Shown: one piece after another, positions 10,526 through 22,215 of the stretch
How positions within the stretch are numbered: position 1 is the first letter of the stretch
Layout: the number at the start of each line of letters is the position of its first letter
Assembly (NCBI RefSeq): GCF_022605725.1
Contig: NC_065546.1
Location: forward strand, 38,808,227-38,872,226
Reading direction: 5' to 3'
Length of the DNA: 64,000 bases
DNA from: Anthonomus grandis grandis
Taxonomy: Eukaryota; Arthropoda; Insecta; Coleoptera; Curculionidae
The notes under the pieces: generated by a model
What the model was told of the DNA's origin: nothing
Database searches by the model: none
The model's input: the letters and a program-made list of their open reading frames with translations, nothing else
Program-made: the position numbers and the translations under genes

Positions 10526-11063
10526 ATTGTGTCTTCTTCTTATTATTATTATTTTTACTTTATTGTTATATTTATTTTCACTTCCCTTCTTTCGATTTAT
10601 TTAAAGTATCTCTTTTGTGCTTAACTCGTTGGTTTTGTTAGCAATTTCATTTAATTTTTTATATTGACATGACTTCTCCCATGTTTATTTTTATTACTCC
10701 TGTTCCTTTCATTGCCGTCTATCTAGTCAAATTTATTTCTTTTTCCTTCATTTAATTTATTTTAAAATTATTCTTAGTGAGTTTCTTGTTTATCACCAGC
10801 AACTTTATTATTGGCCTATCTTCATCTTGGATACTTTTTAAAATTCTTATTTATGCTTTTAATATTTTGATTCTCATCCCTTTTTCTCTCTCCTCCTTAT
10901 GGATTTCTGTCTATTCCTGTTTGCTTTATTTTGTTCTTTTTACTTCTGTTCAAATTCTCTCTATTGCTAGTTTTTTAGAGTCCTTTAATAGTAGTTGTTC
11001 TATTAGTCTGTTATGTGGAAATTTTTTTTCAAACGGAAACCATCTTTCCATTTTGATGATCCT
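10526..11063 (+). repeat. pyrimidine-rich degenerate repeat S3, first block
   Basis: Strong T+C bias on the plus strand, with a recurring TTCATTTAATTTATTTTAAA.TTATTCTTAG motif (10748), also found at 11925 and, weaker, at 11813, 12165 and 12305. The 98-codon open frame here encodes a Leu/Ile/Phe/Ser-rich string, a consequence of the bias; I do not call a gene. Confidence 0.5.
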
Positions 11064-11510
11064 TAATGATTAATCAAATGATTATAAAAAGTGTTGGAAA
11101 AATTTTGGCTTTTAAAAAATTTAGCTAAATATAGGAATACTATAACAAAATAACATAGATAATGGAATTTTAAAATGTATGTATTCGGTTTATTGTTTAC
11201 TATGTTGCTTAGATAATTTAAATTTATTGTAAAATTTAAAAAATAAATTATGTATTGAATTAATCGGGAAACCATTAATAATCGCAGTATTTTTGTTGTG
11301 TCTAGTTCTTTCTGAAATACTGTTTTTAAAAGTGGGTTTATCAAAAGTGTATAGTAGAAACTATTGAAAGCGACAAATTTATGTAAATATGGCAAATTTG
11401 AGAAAAATTGTGTTATATCAACTGTGCATGAAGGTTTTATGAAAATTTCGAATAAAATTTTCCTTTTTTTCTAATGAGTAAGTGGTAGTAAATGGTAATT
11501 TGACTTGCTG
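11064..11510 (+). repeat. dispersed repeat R, copy B (uninterrupted)
   Basis: The reference copy for the site split at 8389/10051. It is about 445 bp, AT-rich and non-coding. I cannot assign it to a known family. Confidence 0.7.
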
Positions 11511-11660
11511 TTATGATCTGAATCATGAGAAAATTGTATTTTTCTTACGCAGATTGACTCTGTTTAAACAAGAATCATCATTCTGTTATGACCGTCTATG
11601 CTCCTTCTATAATTAATTAATTATATAATTATAATGTTGCCCAAAAATAAGCAAAATTTA
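11511..11660 (+). repeat. S2 unit, single
   Basis: GAATCATGAGAAAATTGTAT, TTCTTACGCAGATTGACTCT, then CAAGAATCATCATTCTGTTATGACCG and a CCAAAAATAAGC end. It is a good match to the S2 units at 4393-4780. Confidence 0.6.
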
Positions 11661-12640
11661 AAAAAATACTTTTTAAACTTTTCGACTTCCTCCAACTTCC
11701 ATAATAGATTGTTCTATTTCTTTATCTTTTTTCTTGTAGTCATCTGCCTTCTTCATTATTGCTGTTTTAATTTTATTTTTTATAACTAGTTTCTCTTTGC
11801 TTCTCTCGATTTCTTTTAGAATTATTCTTTATGAATAACTTGGTTACCAATTATTTGAATGTAATGCCAATTACTTGACTATATTCGTCTTGGCATGAAT
11901 TTTCACATTTTTTTTATTGCTTCATTTAATTTATTTTAAAATTATTCTTAGTACGTTTCACACTTTCCCTATTCTTATTTTTCCTCTTCTGGCTTTCTGT
12001 CTAATACTGTTTGCTTTCATTTTGTTTTTTTTAAATTTCTGTTTAAATTATTTTTATTGTTTTTTTATTAGTTTTATGGAGTCCTTAGCAGTATCTATAT
12101 GAATATTGTTGCCTTTTTTCATTTTTTATCTGTCTTCCTCTTAGTATACATTTTTTCTCTTTCCATCTTACTTTCAAAATTGTTCTTTGCTTACTTTATA
12201 TGTAGTTCTAATAATTTGACTATATTCATCTTGACTTAAGGTTTTTCTTTTCTATCGTTCTCCTATGTATTTCTGTATATCTAGTAACATCTATTTTCTC
12301 TTCGCTTTATTTAGCTTATTTTAATATTATTTATAATGCGTCTCTCGTGCATTAACAGCGCCTTAATTATTAGTTCTTTCATCGTCTTAGATATTCTTTT
12401 TTTTATGTGTATACATACTTTTAATATCTTCATGCCTTTACCTCTTTCTTCTTGTCGAATCATATTTGTTTTTAATTCTCCTTAAATTCTGTTTTTCACT
12501 ATTTCTTGACTGATTCCTTCAACAATAGTTTTGATAACTAGTCCTCATCTTAATGTAGCCTTCTTCCTAAATTCTGATTGCTCTCTCTCTCTTTTTTAGT
12601 TTCTTCATAAATATTTTTATTTATTTAGCTACTTAAGAAT
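11661..12640 (+). repeat. pyrimidine-rich degenerate repeat S3, second block
   Basis: Continues the T/C-rich sequence of 10526-11063, with repeated CTTCATTTAATTTATTTTAAA and CTGTTTGC/CTGTTTTTC landmarks. Spacing is irregular (about 110-240 bp). No protein motif is visible. Confidence 0.45.
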
Positions 12641-13189
12641 CATCGAAAAGCACCAAAAGCAACAAATAAACCCACTTAATGCGTCAACAGAACTTTTAAA
12701 TATAGCCATAATGGTCATCATCACTCATTTGGGTACCGGTAAATGCCATTTTTATCATGCCATTCCTCGGCTGCGTGTAGTGGTCCCCCAAATGGGTCGA
12801 AGACCCTAAGTACAACTCGTCAGGAGGTTTTAACATTATTTTTATTTTAACAACTTGAATATTTTGTAGTGTAACGTTGCATAAGTGATGCCTTTCATGT
12901 ATATTGACTTAAAAATAAAACGTTTTTTTTCATTCAGAGAGAGGTGCTTATGTCACTTTAAAAGTTTGCGGTATTTGACAAAAAGTCTTTAGGTGAATTA
13001 TTTGCACGATTGAGTTTTGTAATGAAACCGTTTTGCACTTTCACGCCTGTTAATTCTTAAATGGTTACTTGTTCACGAATTTCGTTTATTAATTTAAACT
13101 TATTTAATTATGGAGACGCAGACCATCACTGACTATCACAGTTCATCTTTGTCAAAATATATAGAAATTTTCTGAAGGAAAAACTTAAT
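12641..13189. other. no feature recognised
   Basis: Between S3 and the first S1 unit. It contains a patch of higher complexity near 12715-12830, but I see no domain or repeat. Confidence 0.4.
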
Positions 13190-13262
13190 TTTATTTATTT
13201 CAGACAGTTGGAATAAGAATTATATTATGTTCAAGTGTCTAAAGAAGGAAATAAAAATCCGT
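13190..13262 (+). repeat. S1 unit, leftmost remnant
   Basis: TTTCAGACAGTTGGAATAAG followed by ATTATATTATGTTCAAGTGTCTAA, matching the S1 consensus. It marks the left limit of the S1 array before the Penelope-like element. Confidence 0.55.
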
Positions 13263-13344
13263 TTTCCGAATCGTATTCTTAATAATTCCAGACCCTTGGG
13301 GTCTAATTAACTGGCCTGGAAAAAAATGCCATATACCCTCTAAT

Positions 13345-13882
13345 ATATCAACCCTACAACCCCACGTCTTTACGGTTTACCCAAGTTACATAAAATCGGC
13401 ATTCCAATAATACCAGTAGTTAGTTTCACCAACACCCCCATTTCCTTTTTATCCAATTTTGTCCCTAAATTGATAAATCATTTAACAGCTTTCTGCCCTG
13501 AATTTGGTGTTAAAAACTCTACTGATCTTGTAAATAAACTAAGAGACTCACAATTGCCTAATAATTATCTATTAGTTTCTTTAAATGTAACTAATCTTTT
13601 CCTTACAGGACAAAATAAATTACTAATATAAATTACCCTAATAATATTACTTAACCACTGCCTTTCTCAAGATTTTTTTCTTTTCAATAATACGTTTTAC
13701 TAACAGCCAGATGGCTTGTGTGGCCAGAAGTCAGTTGCTTATCTCCATTTTTGGCGGAGGTCTTCATGGATTACTTGGAATCAAATTTTATATTGACTGA
13801 TAACAATAAAGAGGTTTTAAATTGGTATATTGACGATTATCTCTGTTTCTTGAATTGTGACATAGTGGGAGCGCAGTTACTC
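13345..13882 (+). pseudogene. Penelope-type reverse transcriptase, N-terminal half
   Basis: PRLYGLPKLHKIGIPIIPVV is the hallmark of Penelope RTs. It is followed by NHLTAFCPEFGVKNSTDLV and LPNNYLLVSLNVTNLF (catalytic region; the usual Asp of SFDV is Asn in SLNV). After a frameshifted gap come VSCLSPFLAEVFMDYLES (motif B) and NWYIDDYLCFLNCD (the YxDD box). The second catalytic pair is present, but the first Asp appears mutated. The frame is interrupted near 13620-13700. It would reverse-transcribe the element, and in telomere-associated relatives can use DNA ends. Confidence 0.83.
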
Positions 13883-13886
13883 TTAA

Positions 13887-16241
13887 CCTTTCAGCGGTCG
13901 CGCCCATTTTCAAAAAAATAGTGGTCGCTGTGGGCTCAGAGTCCGCAGCAACTACTTGTAGCTAAAGAGATCATTTGTTTTAAAATAAATACTAAAAATA
14001 TTTTTGGTTTGAATAAAAAATACATTTTAACATTAGTAACATTTATTTCAACTGTTTGTTTTTTATTTTAACATAATTGGCAAGTAATTATACAAGAGAA
14101 AAAAAACAAACGAGATTAAAAAAACCTAAAACTAAAAGGTCAATTTTCCCACTCAGCTGTTTCAAAGCAATCTGGACATGTGGTGATAGCATGCTCTAAG
14201 CATACAGCTGCATTGCATTTTTTGCAAAAATATCGGGTAGGACGATTTTTTTTCTGTCGCATAAAATAAAACGTCCGCATACATTTCCGCACACAGTCCG
14301 CACACAACATACATTTTCAACTAGATTTTCTGAAGTCTCTGTTTCAAGAATCTCGTTGATTCTAAGTTTGGTAATTTTTGATATATTTGGAATCTCTACA
14401 CGAGCTTTAAGTTGAGCTTCAATAAGCTTGAATGAAAGTTTACGTATCTGGATCATTAGCTTTGTACACAACTAATGAATTTATTCCGGCAACATTTAAC
14501 ATACTATAAAATATGACCATTAGCCATCTTCGAGTAGCGCGGGCACAATTATAAACTGAACATAACTTATCCACCGTATCGACTCCTTCTTTAGTTTGAT
14601 CGTACATTGTAACGATCTCCGGTTCTCCATTTTCAGAATCCCAAGCATCATCCTTGTGTAAACTGGACATTAGCAAAATATTTTTACTCCTCTTGGGTAT
14701 ATAGGATACAAGTGTACAGGTTTCATTAAATCCAAACATTCATGATTTTTCTCGACAATTTATGGGTTGTGAAAATTCGATCGCAAGTTCTCTTTTATTT
14801 TTTCTTACTGTTTCTATTAAAGTTAGTCTAAAATTTTGCTTTAAATTCTCTATAAGGCTGTAACTGGTAAACCAGTTATCAGTTGTTACATTCCTACCAG
14901 TACCTCTAATTGTTTCGCACAATCTTTGTACAACAGCATCTGGAGAGTTGCTAGCTTGAAAAGGGCCTTCAGGTTGTTTACCCACATAAACTTCCATACT
15001 ACATGTATAAAACACCTTTGAGTCACACATAGCGAACACTTTTAGTCCATATTTATTCAGTTTGCTTGGTATGTATTGGAGAAGACTGCACCGACCGCGA
15101 AAGGCTTCTAGTTTTTCATCCACAGTAACATAGTGAAATGGAGTAAATCCAGATTTACATTTTTGCACGAAGTTATCAAAAACAGCCCTTATTGGCGCCA
15201 ACTTGTCTATGGCTCTACGAGTTTCACGTGGCTCCATATGGTCAAAACGTAAATGTCTTAATAAAAAGCGAAATCTTTGTAAGAACATTGTAAGTCTAAA
15301 AATTTCAACACCAGTGCCATCGGTTTTCCACAAATCTTCAGCACTTAAATGACTGGTTTTTAACAATCCACCTAAATAAAGGAGACCTATCAAAGCAAGC
15401 AATTCAACATAATCTGGGGGTTTACCATCTCTTTCGCGTGAATAATTGCCACGGACGGATTCAATATGCTGGTTTGTATACTGGACAATGGTATTTACTA
15501 TCTCTTCAGAAAAAAAGTGCTGCCATATTTTTATTGGGGATTTTTGATTTTTTAAATCGTCTTTGGGACCAGGCAAATGCGTAACCAAATTTTCGGCGGG
15601 TGTTCGGACAGTTTTTGAAGGACAATGCTTTCGCCATTTTGTGGTCTTGTCTTTGCCTATAAAAAAGGGACCTTCATTGTATTCATTTACTTCAGTTTCA
15701 GTATCCGAAATATCCTGTTCACTATCAGGATCATAAATCTCTGTTTCGACGACGCGTTCTTCTTCATCATCAGATTCATCCAGAGGCAATTCTTCTTCAA
15801 AGTCATTTTGCAAGCATTCCTGCATTAATTTTTCCAGTCTGTCTTGCTCCTTTTCATACAAAGCCATTCTAAACGTTAAGCAAAAGTAAACTGTTAGTAA
15901 ATAGATAGAAAATAGGTAATATTTACATACCTTTTAGCAATTAAATAATCATTTACTAAAAACGATTTTCGACACGCCGCTAGTCGCTGCGGACTGATAC
16001 TCCGCAAATATAAATATCTCTCTAACGCACTACAACTGAACGCTCCCGAGTTTAGCGCATAGAGTAATTAAAAGTATGTTTATTTAATATTCATTTCTCT
16101 ATGTTTAGCGGTATACTAATAAGTAATAATGCTATTTCATTAAGGTACTGAGAACCGCAGCTCGAGGTGCGCAGTAACTTTTAGTCAATAACCAAAAACA
16201 TTTTAAAATGGAACGAAAGTCCGCGCGCGACCCCTGAAAGG
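13887..16241 (-). mobile_element. piggyBac element 1 (2355 bp)
   Basis: TTAA at 13883-13886 and 16242-16245 flanks CCTTTCAGCGGTCGCGCC and the complement of CCTTTCAGGGGTCGCGCG. That is the piggyBac target site with short near-perfect TIRs. Excision in silico restores the Penelope RT frame. One minus-strand transposase with a stop and a frameshift fills the element. Confidence 0.9.
14160..15867 (-). pseudogene. piggyBac transposase (DDD), one stop and one frameshift
   Basis: Starts at ATG 15867 (MALYEKEQDRLEKLMQECL) with an acidic N-terminus (LPLDESDDEEERVVE). The DDE_Tnp_1_7-type domain shows HYVTVDEKLEAFRGRCSLLQ (first Asp), RNVTTDNWFTSYSL (second Asp) and KEGVDTVDKLCSVYNCAR (third Asp). An in-frame TGA lies at 14740-14742, between the second and third catalytic motifs. 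A frameshift near 14455-14470 moves the reading into the C-terminal Cys-rich domain (FCKKCNAAVCLEHAITTC). The total corresponds to about 560 residues, the usual piggyBac size. All three catalytic residues survive despite the breaks, suggesting moderate age. Confidence 0.88.
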
Positions 16242-16245
16242 TTAA

Positions 16246-17097
16246 AGAAGCTAAACCAAATAAATCCTAAGATTTCTTTCACACTAGAAATAGAAACAAA
16301 TAACAATTTGAATTTTTTAGACTTAACTATACATAAACAACTAAATATTTTAGAATTTTCAATATGCCGAAAACCCTCCCGAATAGAAACACATAATTTC
16401 AAATGTTTCCAACCTCACCAATACAAAATGGCTGCTTTTAATTATTACATTCAGCGTCTTTTAAATATTTCTCTATCTCATTCTAATTTTCAAAACGAAA
16501 TAAATATTCTTAAACAAATTGTTTATAATGACAACTATGACTCCAACCTAATTATTAGTTTAATCAAAAAAATCAAATTAGCTAATTTAAAAAAACAGAT
16601 CTTCCTGATGGTAAAAAGATAGATTCTGATCTCTACCGTTCAATCATTCTCATATATATAAGAAAATTAACAATAGCTTCATTACACACGAATCAGAATT
16701 ACAAATTTCTTATAAAACTAAAAACCACTTGGGTTCACACAATACCAAGGATAAACTTGACACATTATCAAAGAGTGGTATTTAGAGGATTACTATTCGG
16801 AATACTTAAGTAGACACTTCTGTATTTGGTGAACATATAAAATCTAATAACCATAATTTCAGTCCAAAGTCTTATTCTAAAATTCTCCAACAGGTTACGA
16901 CTAGATTCTTGAAGATATTTGTAAGTAGAAGTCCATTCTTGAAGTGGAGTTGCTATAATACATTGTATAGCGGGTTGGGAAGACTTTTCTCTACAAATGA
17001 AAATGCCAATTTTTTGTCAAGAGTTATACATTTAAATGATTTCACTCATCATCATCAGACTCTAACACCACACAGCTGTGATGTTAACTCGCTGTAG
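16246..17097 (+). pseudogene. Penelope RT C-terminal half and degraded GIY-YIG region
   Basis: LNQINPKISFTLEIETNNNL, NFLDLTIHKQLN and CFQPHQYKMAAFNYYIQRLL are the conserved block after the YxDD box in Penelope-like RTs. A stop at about 16620 is followed, in other frames, by NHLGSHNTKDKLDTLSKSGI and FGEHIKSNNHNFSPKS, which resemble the linker and C-terminal part of the GIY-YIG endonuclease. The Y-I-G-Q-T core itself is lost. Stops and deletions prevent function. Confidence 0.75.
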
Positions 17098-17585
17098 ATA
17101 TTTATATCACCAATGAGCTCATCAAAAATCCCTCTTGTTTAAATATACAAGTAAACCTCAACAGACCTTACTTACCATTACATAAGAGACTGCACGACTA
17201 AAAGAATTTTATAAGCATTGACAAATTGTCCTTACTTGAACAATCCTTACTTGAACAAAAATTAACTGTTGTAGTCTAAATTGTGTCACCAATTTATCAC
17301 CAACTTGTACTACGGCACATCATATGATAATGACATCTAGATCGATCTCTCGCTACTACCACTCTGACAGGTTCGCATAGCATTAATTTTAAAGTGAAGT
17401 TGACTATAGGTTAACCTATTTCCCGTCATCTAAGAACTACAATAAAATGTAAACAAAACACAAAGGACACTAACGTGCTTGTCTTTGCCACCATGAAAAA
17501 CTCCTGGGCTTAACTGACAAGTGAGTATATTCCATTCGTTCACGTTTAACTATAATGTTTTTTACGCATATAAAATCAGTTAGCA

Positions 17586-17620
17586 CTGATGATGCCTCAT
17601 ACGCTGGAAGCGCTTTGCTA
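17586..17620 (+). other. Penelope end motif, hammerhead-like
   Basis: CTGATGA at 17586-17592 followed by TGCCTCATACGCTGGAAGCGC. It sits downstream of the Penelope coding region and parallels 10442 and 46112. Resemblance to a minimal hammerhead core is partial: the GAAA side reads GGAAG. Catalysis cannot be judged from sequence alone. Confidence 0.35.
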
Positions 17621-17744
17621 AGCTTTTAAAAATAAATTGCTTTGAATGCATCTGGTTTGATTGATTTGTAAACAAAAAAGTGGCTTTAGCCACTCAAAAT
17701 AAGACATTTTGAAAAACTTCATCAGGGAATTTAATATCAAAATA

Positions 17745-20115
17745 ATTGTAAAACTACTTGGAAAGCAGTCGAAATAGAGAACGATCTATTAAATTACCCT
17801 TTTTTTCTTTAATTGATTGGAAAGTCAAAGGTGTTTAACTAATAAAAACGTTTTCTTTTTCTTCAACTATCTGGAAGTAAATATAATTCTTTTTTTTTGC
17901 AGTTAAGCTATAAATTATGTAATCATTTCTCTTTAGTTAACTGGATGGAAAGAGAACAATTTTTTTTATCCCAGATAATCACAGTAACACAATACGTATA
18001 TTTTCGTCGTCTTTAACTAAAAAAACAAATTATATTCCAATGCTTGATATACAAATAATAAATTGAGAATTATTTCTTTTTCGCTCACTGCTTACAAGAA
18101 GTATCATTTTTGACTCCAGATAGTTGAGCATGAAATTAGGTTAACGTGCCTAATGGGAAGCTGAGAATAGTTTCTCTTTTTTCAACGGTTTGTAAGAAAC
18201 ATAATTTTATGATTCCAGGCAGTTCAGCAAGAGATGATGATTAACTGTCGAATTTTCTTTCTCTTTCTTCAGGAGCTGGTAGAGTAAACATTGTTTTTTA
18301 AAATCTAGGTAGTTTAAAAAACAACTTATGTTTAAATGTCTGATATTCAAAGAATAAACTGGGAATAATTTCTTTTTCTCTAACTGCTTACAAGGAACAT
18401 CATACATCATTTTTTGATTCCAGAGAGTTGAGAAAGAAATTATGTTTAACGTGCCTAATATAAAAAAAATTAACTGAAAATAGTTTCTCTTTCTTCAAGT
18501 GCTTGCAAGATACACATCAATAATAATTATTCCAGGTAGTTGAGTAAGAAATGATATTTAAGATACTTAAGATCTAAGCAATATATTAAAAATATATTTT
18601 CTTTCTTCAGCTGCTTGCAAAAATCATCATTTTATGATTTCAGGCAGTTGAACAGGAAACTATGTTTAAGGTGCATGATATCCAAAGAAAACATTGAGAA
18701 TAGTTTCTGTTTCTCTAACTGGTTACAAGAAATATCATTTTATGATTTCAGGTCATTTAGCAAAAAATTATATTTAAGGTGCCTGAAATCCAAAGAATGA
18801 ATTGAGAATAGTTTTTCTTTCTTAAACGGATTACATAAAACAGATCGTTTTATTAATCTAGGCAGTTAAGCGAGAAGTTATATTTAAAAAATTATATATA
18901 TAAAAAATTATGTTTAAGGTGCCTAATATCCAAAGAGTAACTTGAGCGTATTTCCTTTTTCTTTTCAACTCAATTTTCCAATTCAACGGCTTGCAAGAAA
19001 CATAATTTTATGATTCCAGGCAGTTCAGCAAAAGATCATGTTTAAGTGTCTAATTTTCAAAGAATATAATGAAAATATATTTTTTCTCTTTCTTCAGGTG
19101 CTTGCAGAGTAAATATAGTTTTTTTTTTAATTCTAGGGATTTTAAAATACAAATTATGTTCAAATGTGTAATATCCAAAGATCAAATTGAGAATAATTTT
19201 TTTTCACTAATTGCTTTCAAGAAACGTGATTTTATGATTCCACCTGGTTGAGCAAGAAACTAGGTTTAAGGTGCCTGATATTCAAATAATAAATGGAGAA
19301 TTATTTTCTTTTCGTCAATTGCTTGCGAGAAACTATCTTCATCGTGCTTGATATCCAAAGAATTAATTAAGGATAGTTCTGTTTCTTTCTCTGTCTCTTC
19401 CTATGTTCCTTCGTGGTTACAAGAAACATAATTTTATGATTCCACGTAGTTGAGCAAAAAATGATATTTAAGGTATCTGATATTCAAAGATTTAATTGAG
19501 GATAGTTCTGTTTCTTTAAGTGGTTGCAAAAAGTATCATTTTATGATTCCAGGTCGTTTAGCAAGAAATTATATTTAAGATGCCTGATGTCCAAAGAATA
19601 AATTAAAAACAGTTTCTCTTTCTTCATGTGGTTGCAAGAAACATATCGTTTCATTATTACAGGTAGTTGAGTGTCGTTACAGTAGTTTAAGGTGCCTATT
19701 ATCCAAAGAATAAGTTTAAAATATTTTCTCCTGCTTTATTTTAACTGCTTGTTTTTTTTGTCATTATTTTATGATTCCAGGCAGTTGACCAGGAGATTAT
19801 ACCCAAATATCTAATTTCCAAAAAAAAAGATATTGAGAAGATATTTTTTTTATCAACTGCCTGAAAGAAAAACCGTACTTTATGACGCCACGCAACTGAG
19901 CAAGAAATGATGTGTAAATATCTAGTATCCCAACACAATAAATACAATTTTCTTTTTCTTGAATTGCTTGCAAGGAACATCATTATAAAGAAATGATATT
20001 CAAATACCTAATATCCAAAGAACATAGTAAGTACTTTTTCTATTTAATATATTATTGCGATTTTCGGTATTTATTTGTAATAAATTAGTTACTTTGTTGT
20101 ATTCTAGGCAGCAAC
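17745..20115 (+). repeat. S1 hairpin satellite array, main block
   Basis: Roughly 17-20 diverged units with a period near 108-113 bp. CCAGGCAGTTGAG-like strings occur at about 18117, 18216, 18420, 18533, 18642, 18858, 19016, 19441, 19661 and 19778. Each unit runs: CAGGCAGTTGAGCAAGAAAT, TATGTTTAAGGTGCCTGATA, TCCAAAGAATAAATTGAGAA, a T/C-rich tract, then CAACTGCTTGCAAG. The last motif is complementary to the first motif of the next unit, with an ATCATTTTATGAT palindrome between. Short open frames inside are by-products. Confidence 0.85.
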
Positions 20116-20264
20116 GGTCGTGAGGCGAGCATCTCTTTACTTTTAACTGAATTTCTTTTTTCTTATTTTGATTGATTCATATCAACTTCTTTAAATACCT
20201 TTTACTTCCCTTAAATGTCCATACTAATATACGATCTTTACGGGCAAGTTTCTAAAATTTTTAA

Positions 20265-20810
20265 GACTATATTCTTGATTTTTTTGTAGATATTTTAGCA
20301 GTAACTGAAACCTAATTACACTCAGAAAGAGTGTAACTTCGGGAGAGGTGGTGTCGCTTTTTACGTAAAATCAAATTTTAAATTTCAAGTTTTGTGTACA
20401 GTAACGCTTGATTTTGTTGTATATATTTGAATAAAGGTCACTTCAGGCAATAATCACGTCATAATAAGAAATATCTACAGGCCACCAAATAGTAATTGAG
20501 ATGTTTTTTTTCACGCATAGAAAATGTTTTAGCCAATCTACATACGGTATGTGAAAATATGATATGCACTGGCGACTTCAATATATAAATTGTCTAAACT
20601 TCATCGATTCCACTAAATGTTTATAATTACTTAAAAAAATACTTTTGATCTTGCTCAAAAATAATCCACTAACCTACTAATACTTCGATAATACTTATTG
20701 TCGTTATATTAAGTATATTGAAGACGCTGGGGTCCAAAACGTCTACCTGTCTGACCATATTCCGATATATTTAAAAATTAAATTTCAAGTTAACAACAAC
20801 GACCAGTGTG
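20265..20810 (+). pseudogene. LINE endonuclease of element H, fragmentary
   Basis: Pieces in several frames: VDILAVTET, GRGGVAFYVKS, VIIRNIYRPPNSN, MICTGDFNI (the GDFN metal site) and VYLSDHIPIYLKI (SDH catalytic His motif). The order is correct for the exonuclease/endonuclease/phosphatase fold. Stops are frequent and internal deletions are present. Confidence 0.68.
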
Positions 20811-21116
20811 CTTATCTTTTCGTTCTTTCAATAACATAAATCTTGACAATTTTCAAAGGGATCTCGAATAAAAAACCTTGGCATACTATTTACAGTATGA
20901 ATGATATAGACGACAAAGTAAAATTTGTTTACACTAAACTAAAACAACTTTTTGATAGGCACGTTCCCTTTAAGGTATCGAAAATAACGAAATAGACACT
21001 ATAAACATGCTCCCTAGATTACGGAAAATAGAAGAAATCTTCAAAATATAAAAGACAAAGCTTTAAAAAAATTTAACACTTAAAAAAACTTAGCACAAAA
21101 AAATCAGATAACTATA

Positions 21117-22215
21117 CAGGTTGTCCCAAATTCAAGGGTGACCATTGAAATCTCGGAAACCGTAAGAGTTACAGAGTCGGTTAAATGGAGGCAAACTTGC
21201 GCAATTTGGAGCTTAATAAAACGACGTTTAAAAAATTTTAAAATTAAAAAAAAAAAAAACGAAATTTTTCAAAATGGTTTTTGCCTTCTACCGACTTTAT
21301 TTAAAGAGATATCGGAAAACTAAAAACACTTTTTCATTGCCACTTTTTATGTATTACAACATGACGCAAAAAAAAAATGAATCTGACGTTTCGTTTTTTT
21401 TCGATCATCATCATCTTTCTTTTTCTTATGGACACTATATTGGATTTTCTAATTTTTAAGAAGTATTTTTAATTGCCTTCAAAATGAGGTATGCATGTCC
21501 GATTACTCCTTCTAGTACTTCCCATAAGAACTCCATGAGTACAAGAGAGAAATATATATCAATGAGATTTCCAAATAAATTGATTTTATATAAACTGAAG
21601 CTATAAAATAATCTGTATTTGATATAGCTTTTTTTAAACCAATTCAATGAAAGTGTATCGTTTCATTTTATTAAGTTCAACTGGCTAATGTCATTTTGTC
21701 ATACTATATAAAGATTAAAAAATCAAAATAATAGGTTAGGAAACGATACATTTTTATTGAATTAGTTTAAAAAAACTATATCAAATACAGAGTAGTTTAT
21801 AGCTTCAGTTTAAATAAAATCAATTTATTTGGAAATTCCATTGATATATATCTTTCTCTCTTGCAGTCATAGAGTTCTTAGGGGAAGTACTAGGAGTAAT
21901 CGGACATGCAAGTGCGATACCTCATTTTAATCTGCTAATTTTTTTTTGCGACATGTTGTAATACATAAGAAGTGGCAATGAAAAACTGTTTTTAATTTTC
22001 CGATATATCTTTAAATAAAGTCGGTAGAAGGTAAAAACGATTTTGACAAATTTCGGTTTTTTTCGGATAACTCCGAAAGTATTCGGAATTTTAAAATTTT
22101 TTAAACGTCATTTTATTAAGCCTCAAATTGCGCAACTTTGCCTCTATTTAACCGACCCTGTAACTTTTACGGTTTCCGAGATTTCGATGGTCACCCTCGA
22201 ATTTAGAACACCCTA
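21117..22215. mobile_element. 1.1-kb fold-back (long-TIR) MITE
   Basis: Nearly the whole element is an inverted repeat. The left arm (21117-about 21662) is mirrored by the right arm (about 21740-22215), leaving a centre of under 100 bp. The ends read CAGGTTGTCCCAAATTC and, complemented, TAGGGTGTTCTAAATTC, flanked by TA (21115-21116, 22216-22217). It has no coding capacity. TA target and CAGGxTGT ends suggest mobilisation by a Tc1/mariner-type transposase. It sits in the linker between endonuclease and RT of element H. Confidence 0.85.

Larger units (their letters stand above)
13300..17660 (+). mobile_element. Penelope-like element 1, split by piggyBac 1
   Basis: Plus-strand RT fragments (13345-13882 and 16246-16620) are followed by a decayed GIY-YIG-type C-terminal region (16700-17097) and an end motif at 17586 of the kind found at Penelope termini. 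Removing 13887-16241 plus one TTAA joins the two RT halves in frame (QLLL then KKLNQINPKISF). The 5' end is truncated next to an S1 unit, and S1 resumes after about 17740. Multiple stops and frameshifts mark it as dead. Confidence 0.82.

Noticed and set aside
10777..11073. Hydrophobic 98-codon frame resembling a small membrane protein
   Set aside because: Lies in a T/C-rich repeat; the Leu/Phe/Ser/Ile composition is what such DNA encodes by chance.
17745..20115. Regular repeats with hairpins suggesting a CRISPR array
   Set aside because: Units are adjacent degenerate copies with no unique spacers, no cas genes and a eukaryotic TE context.
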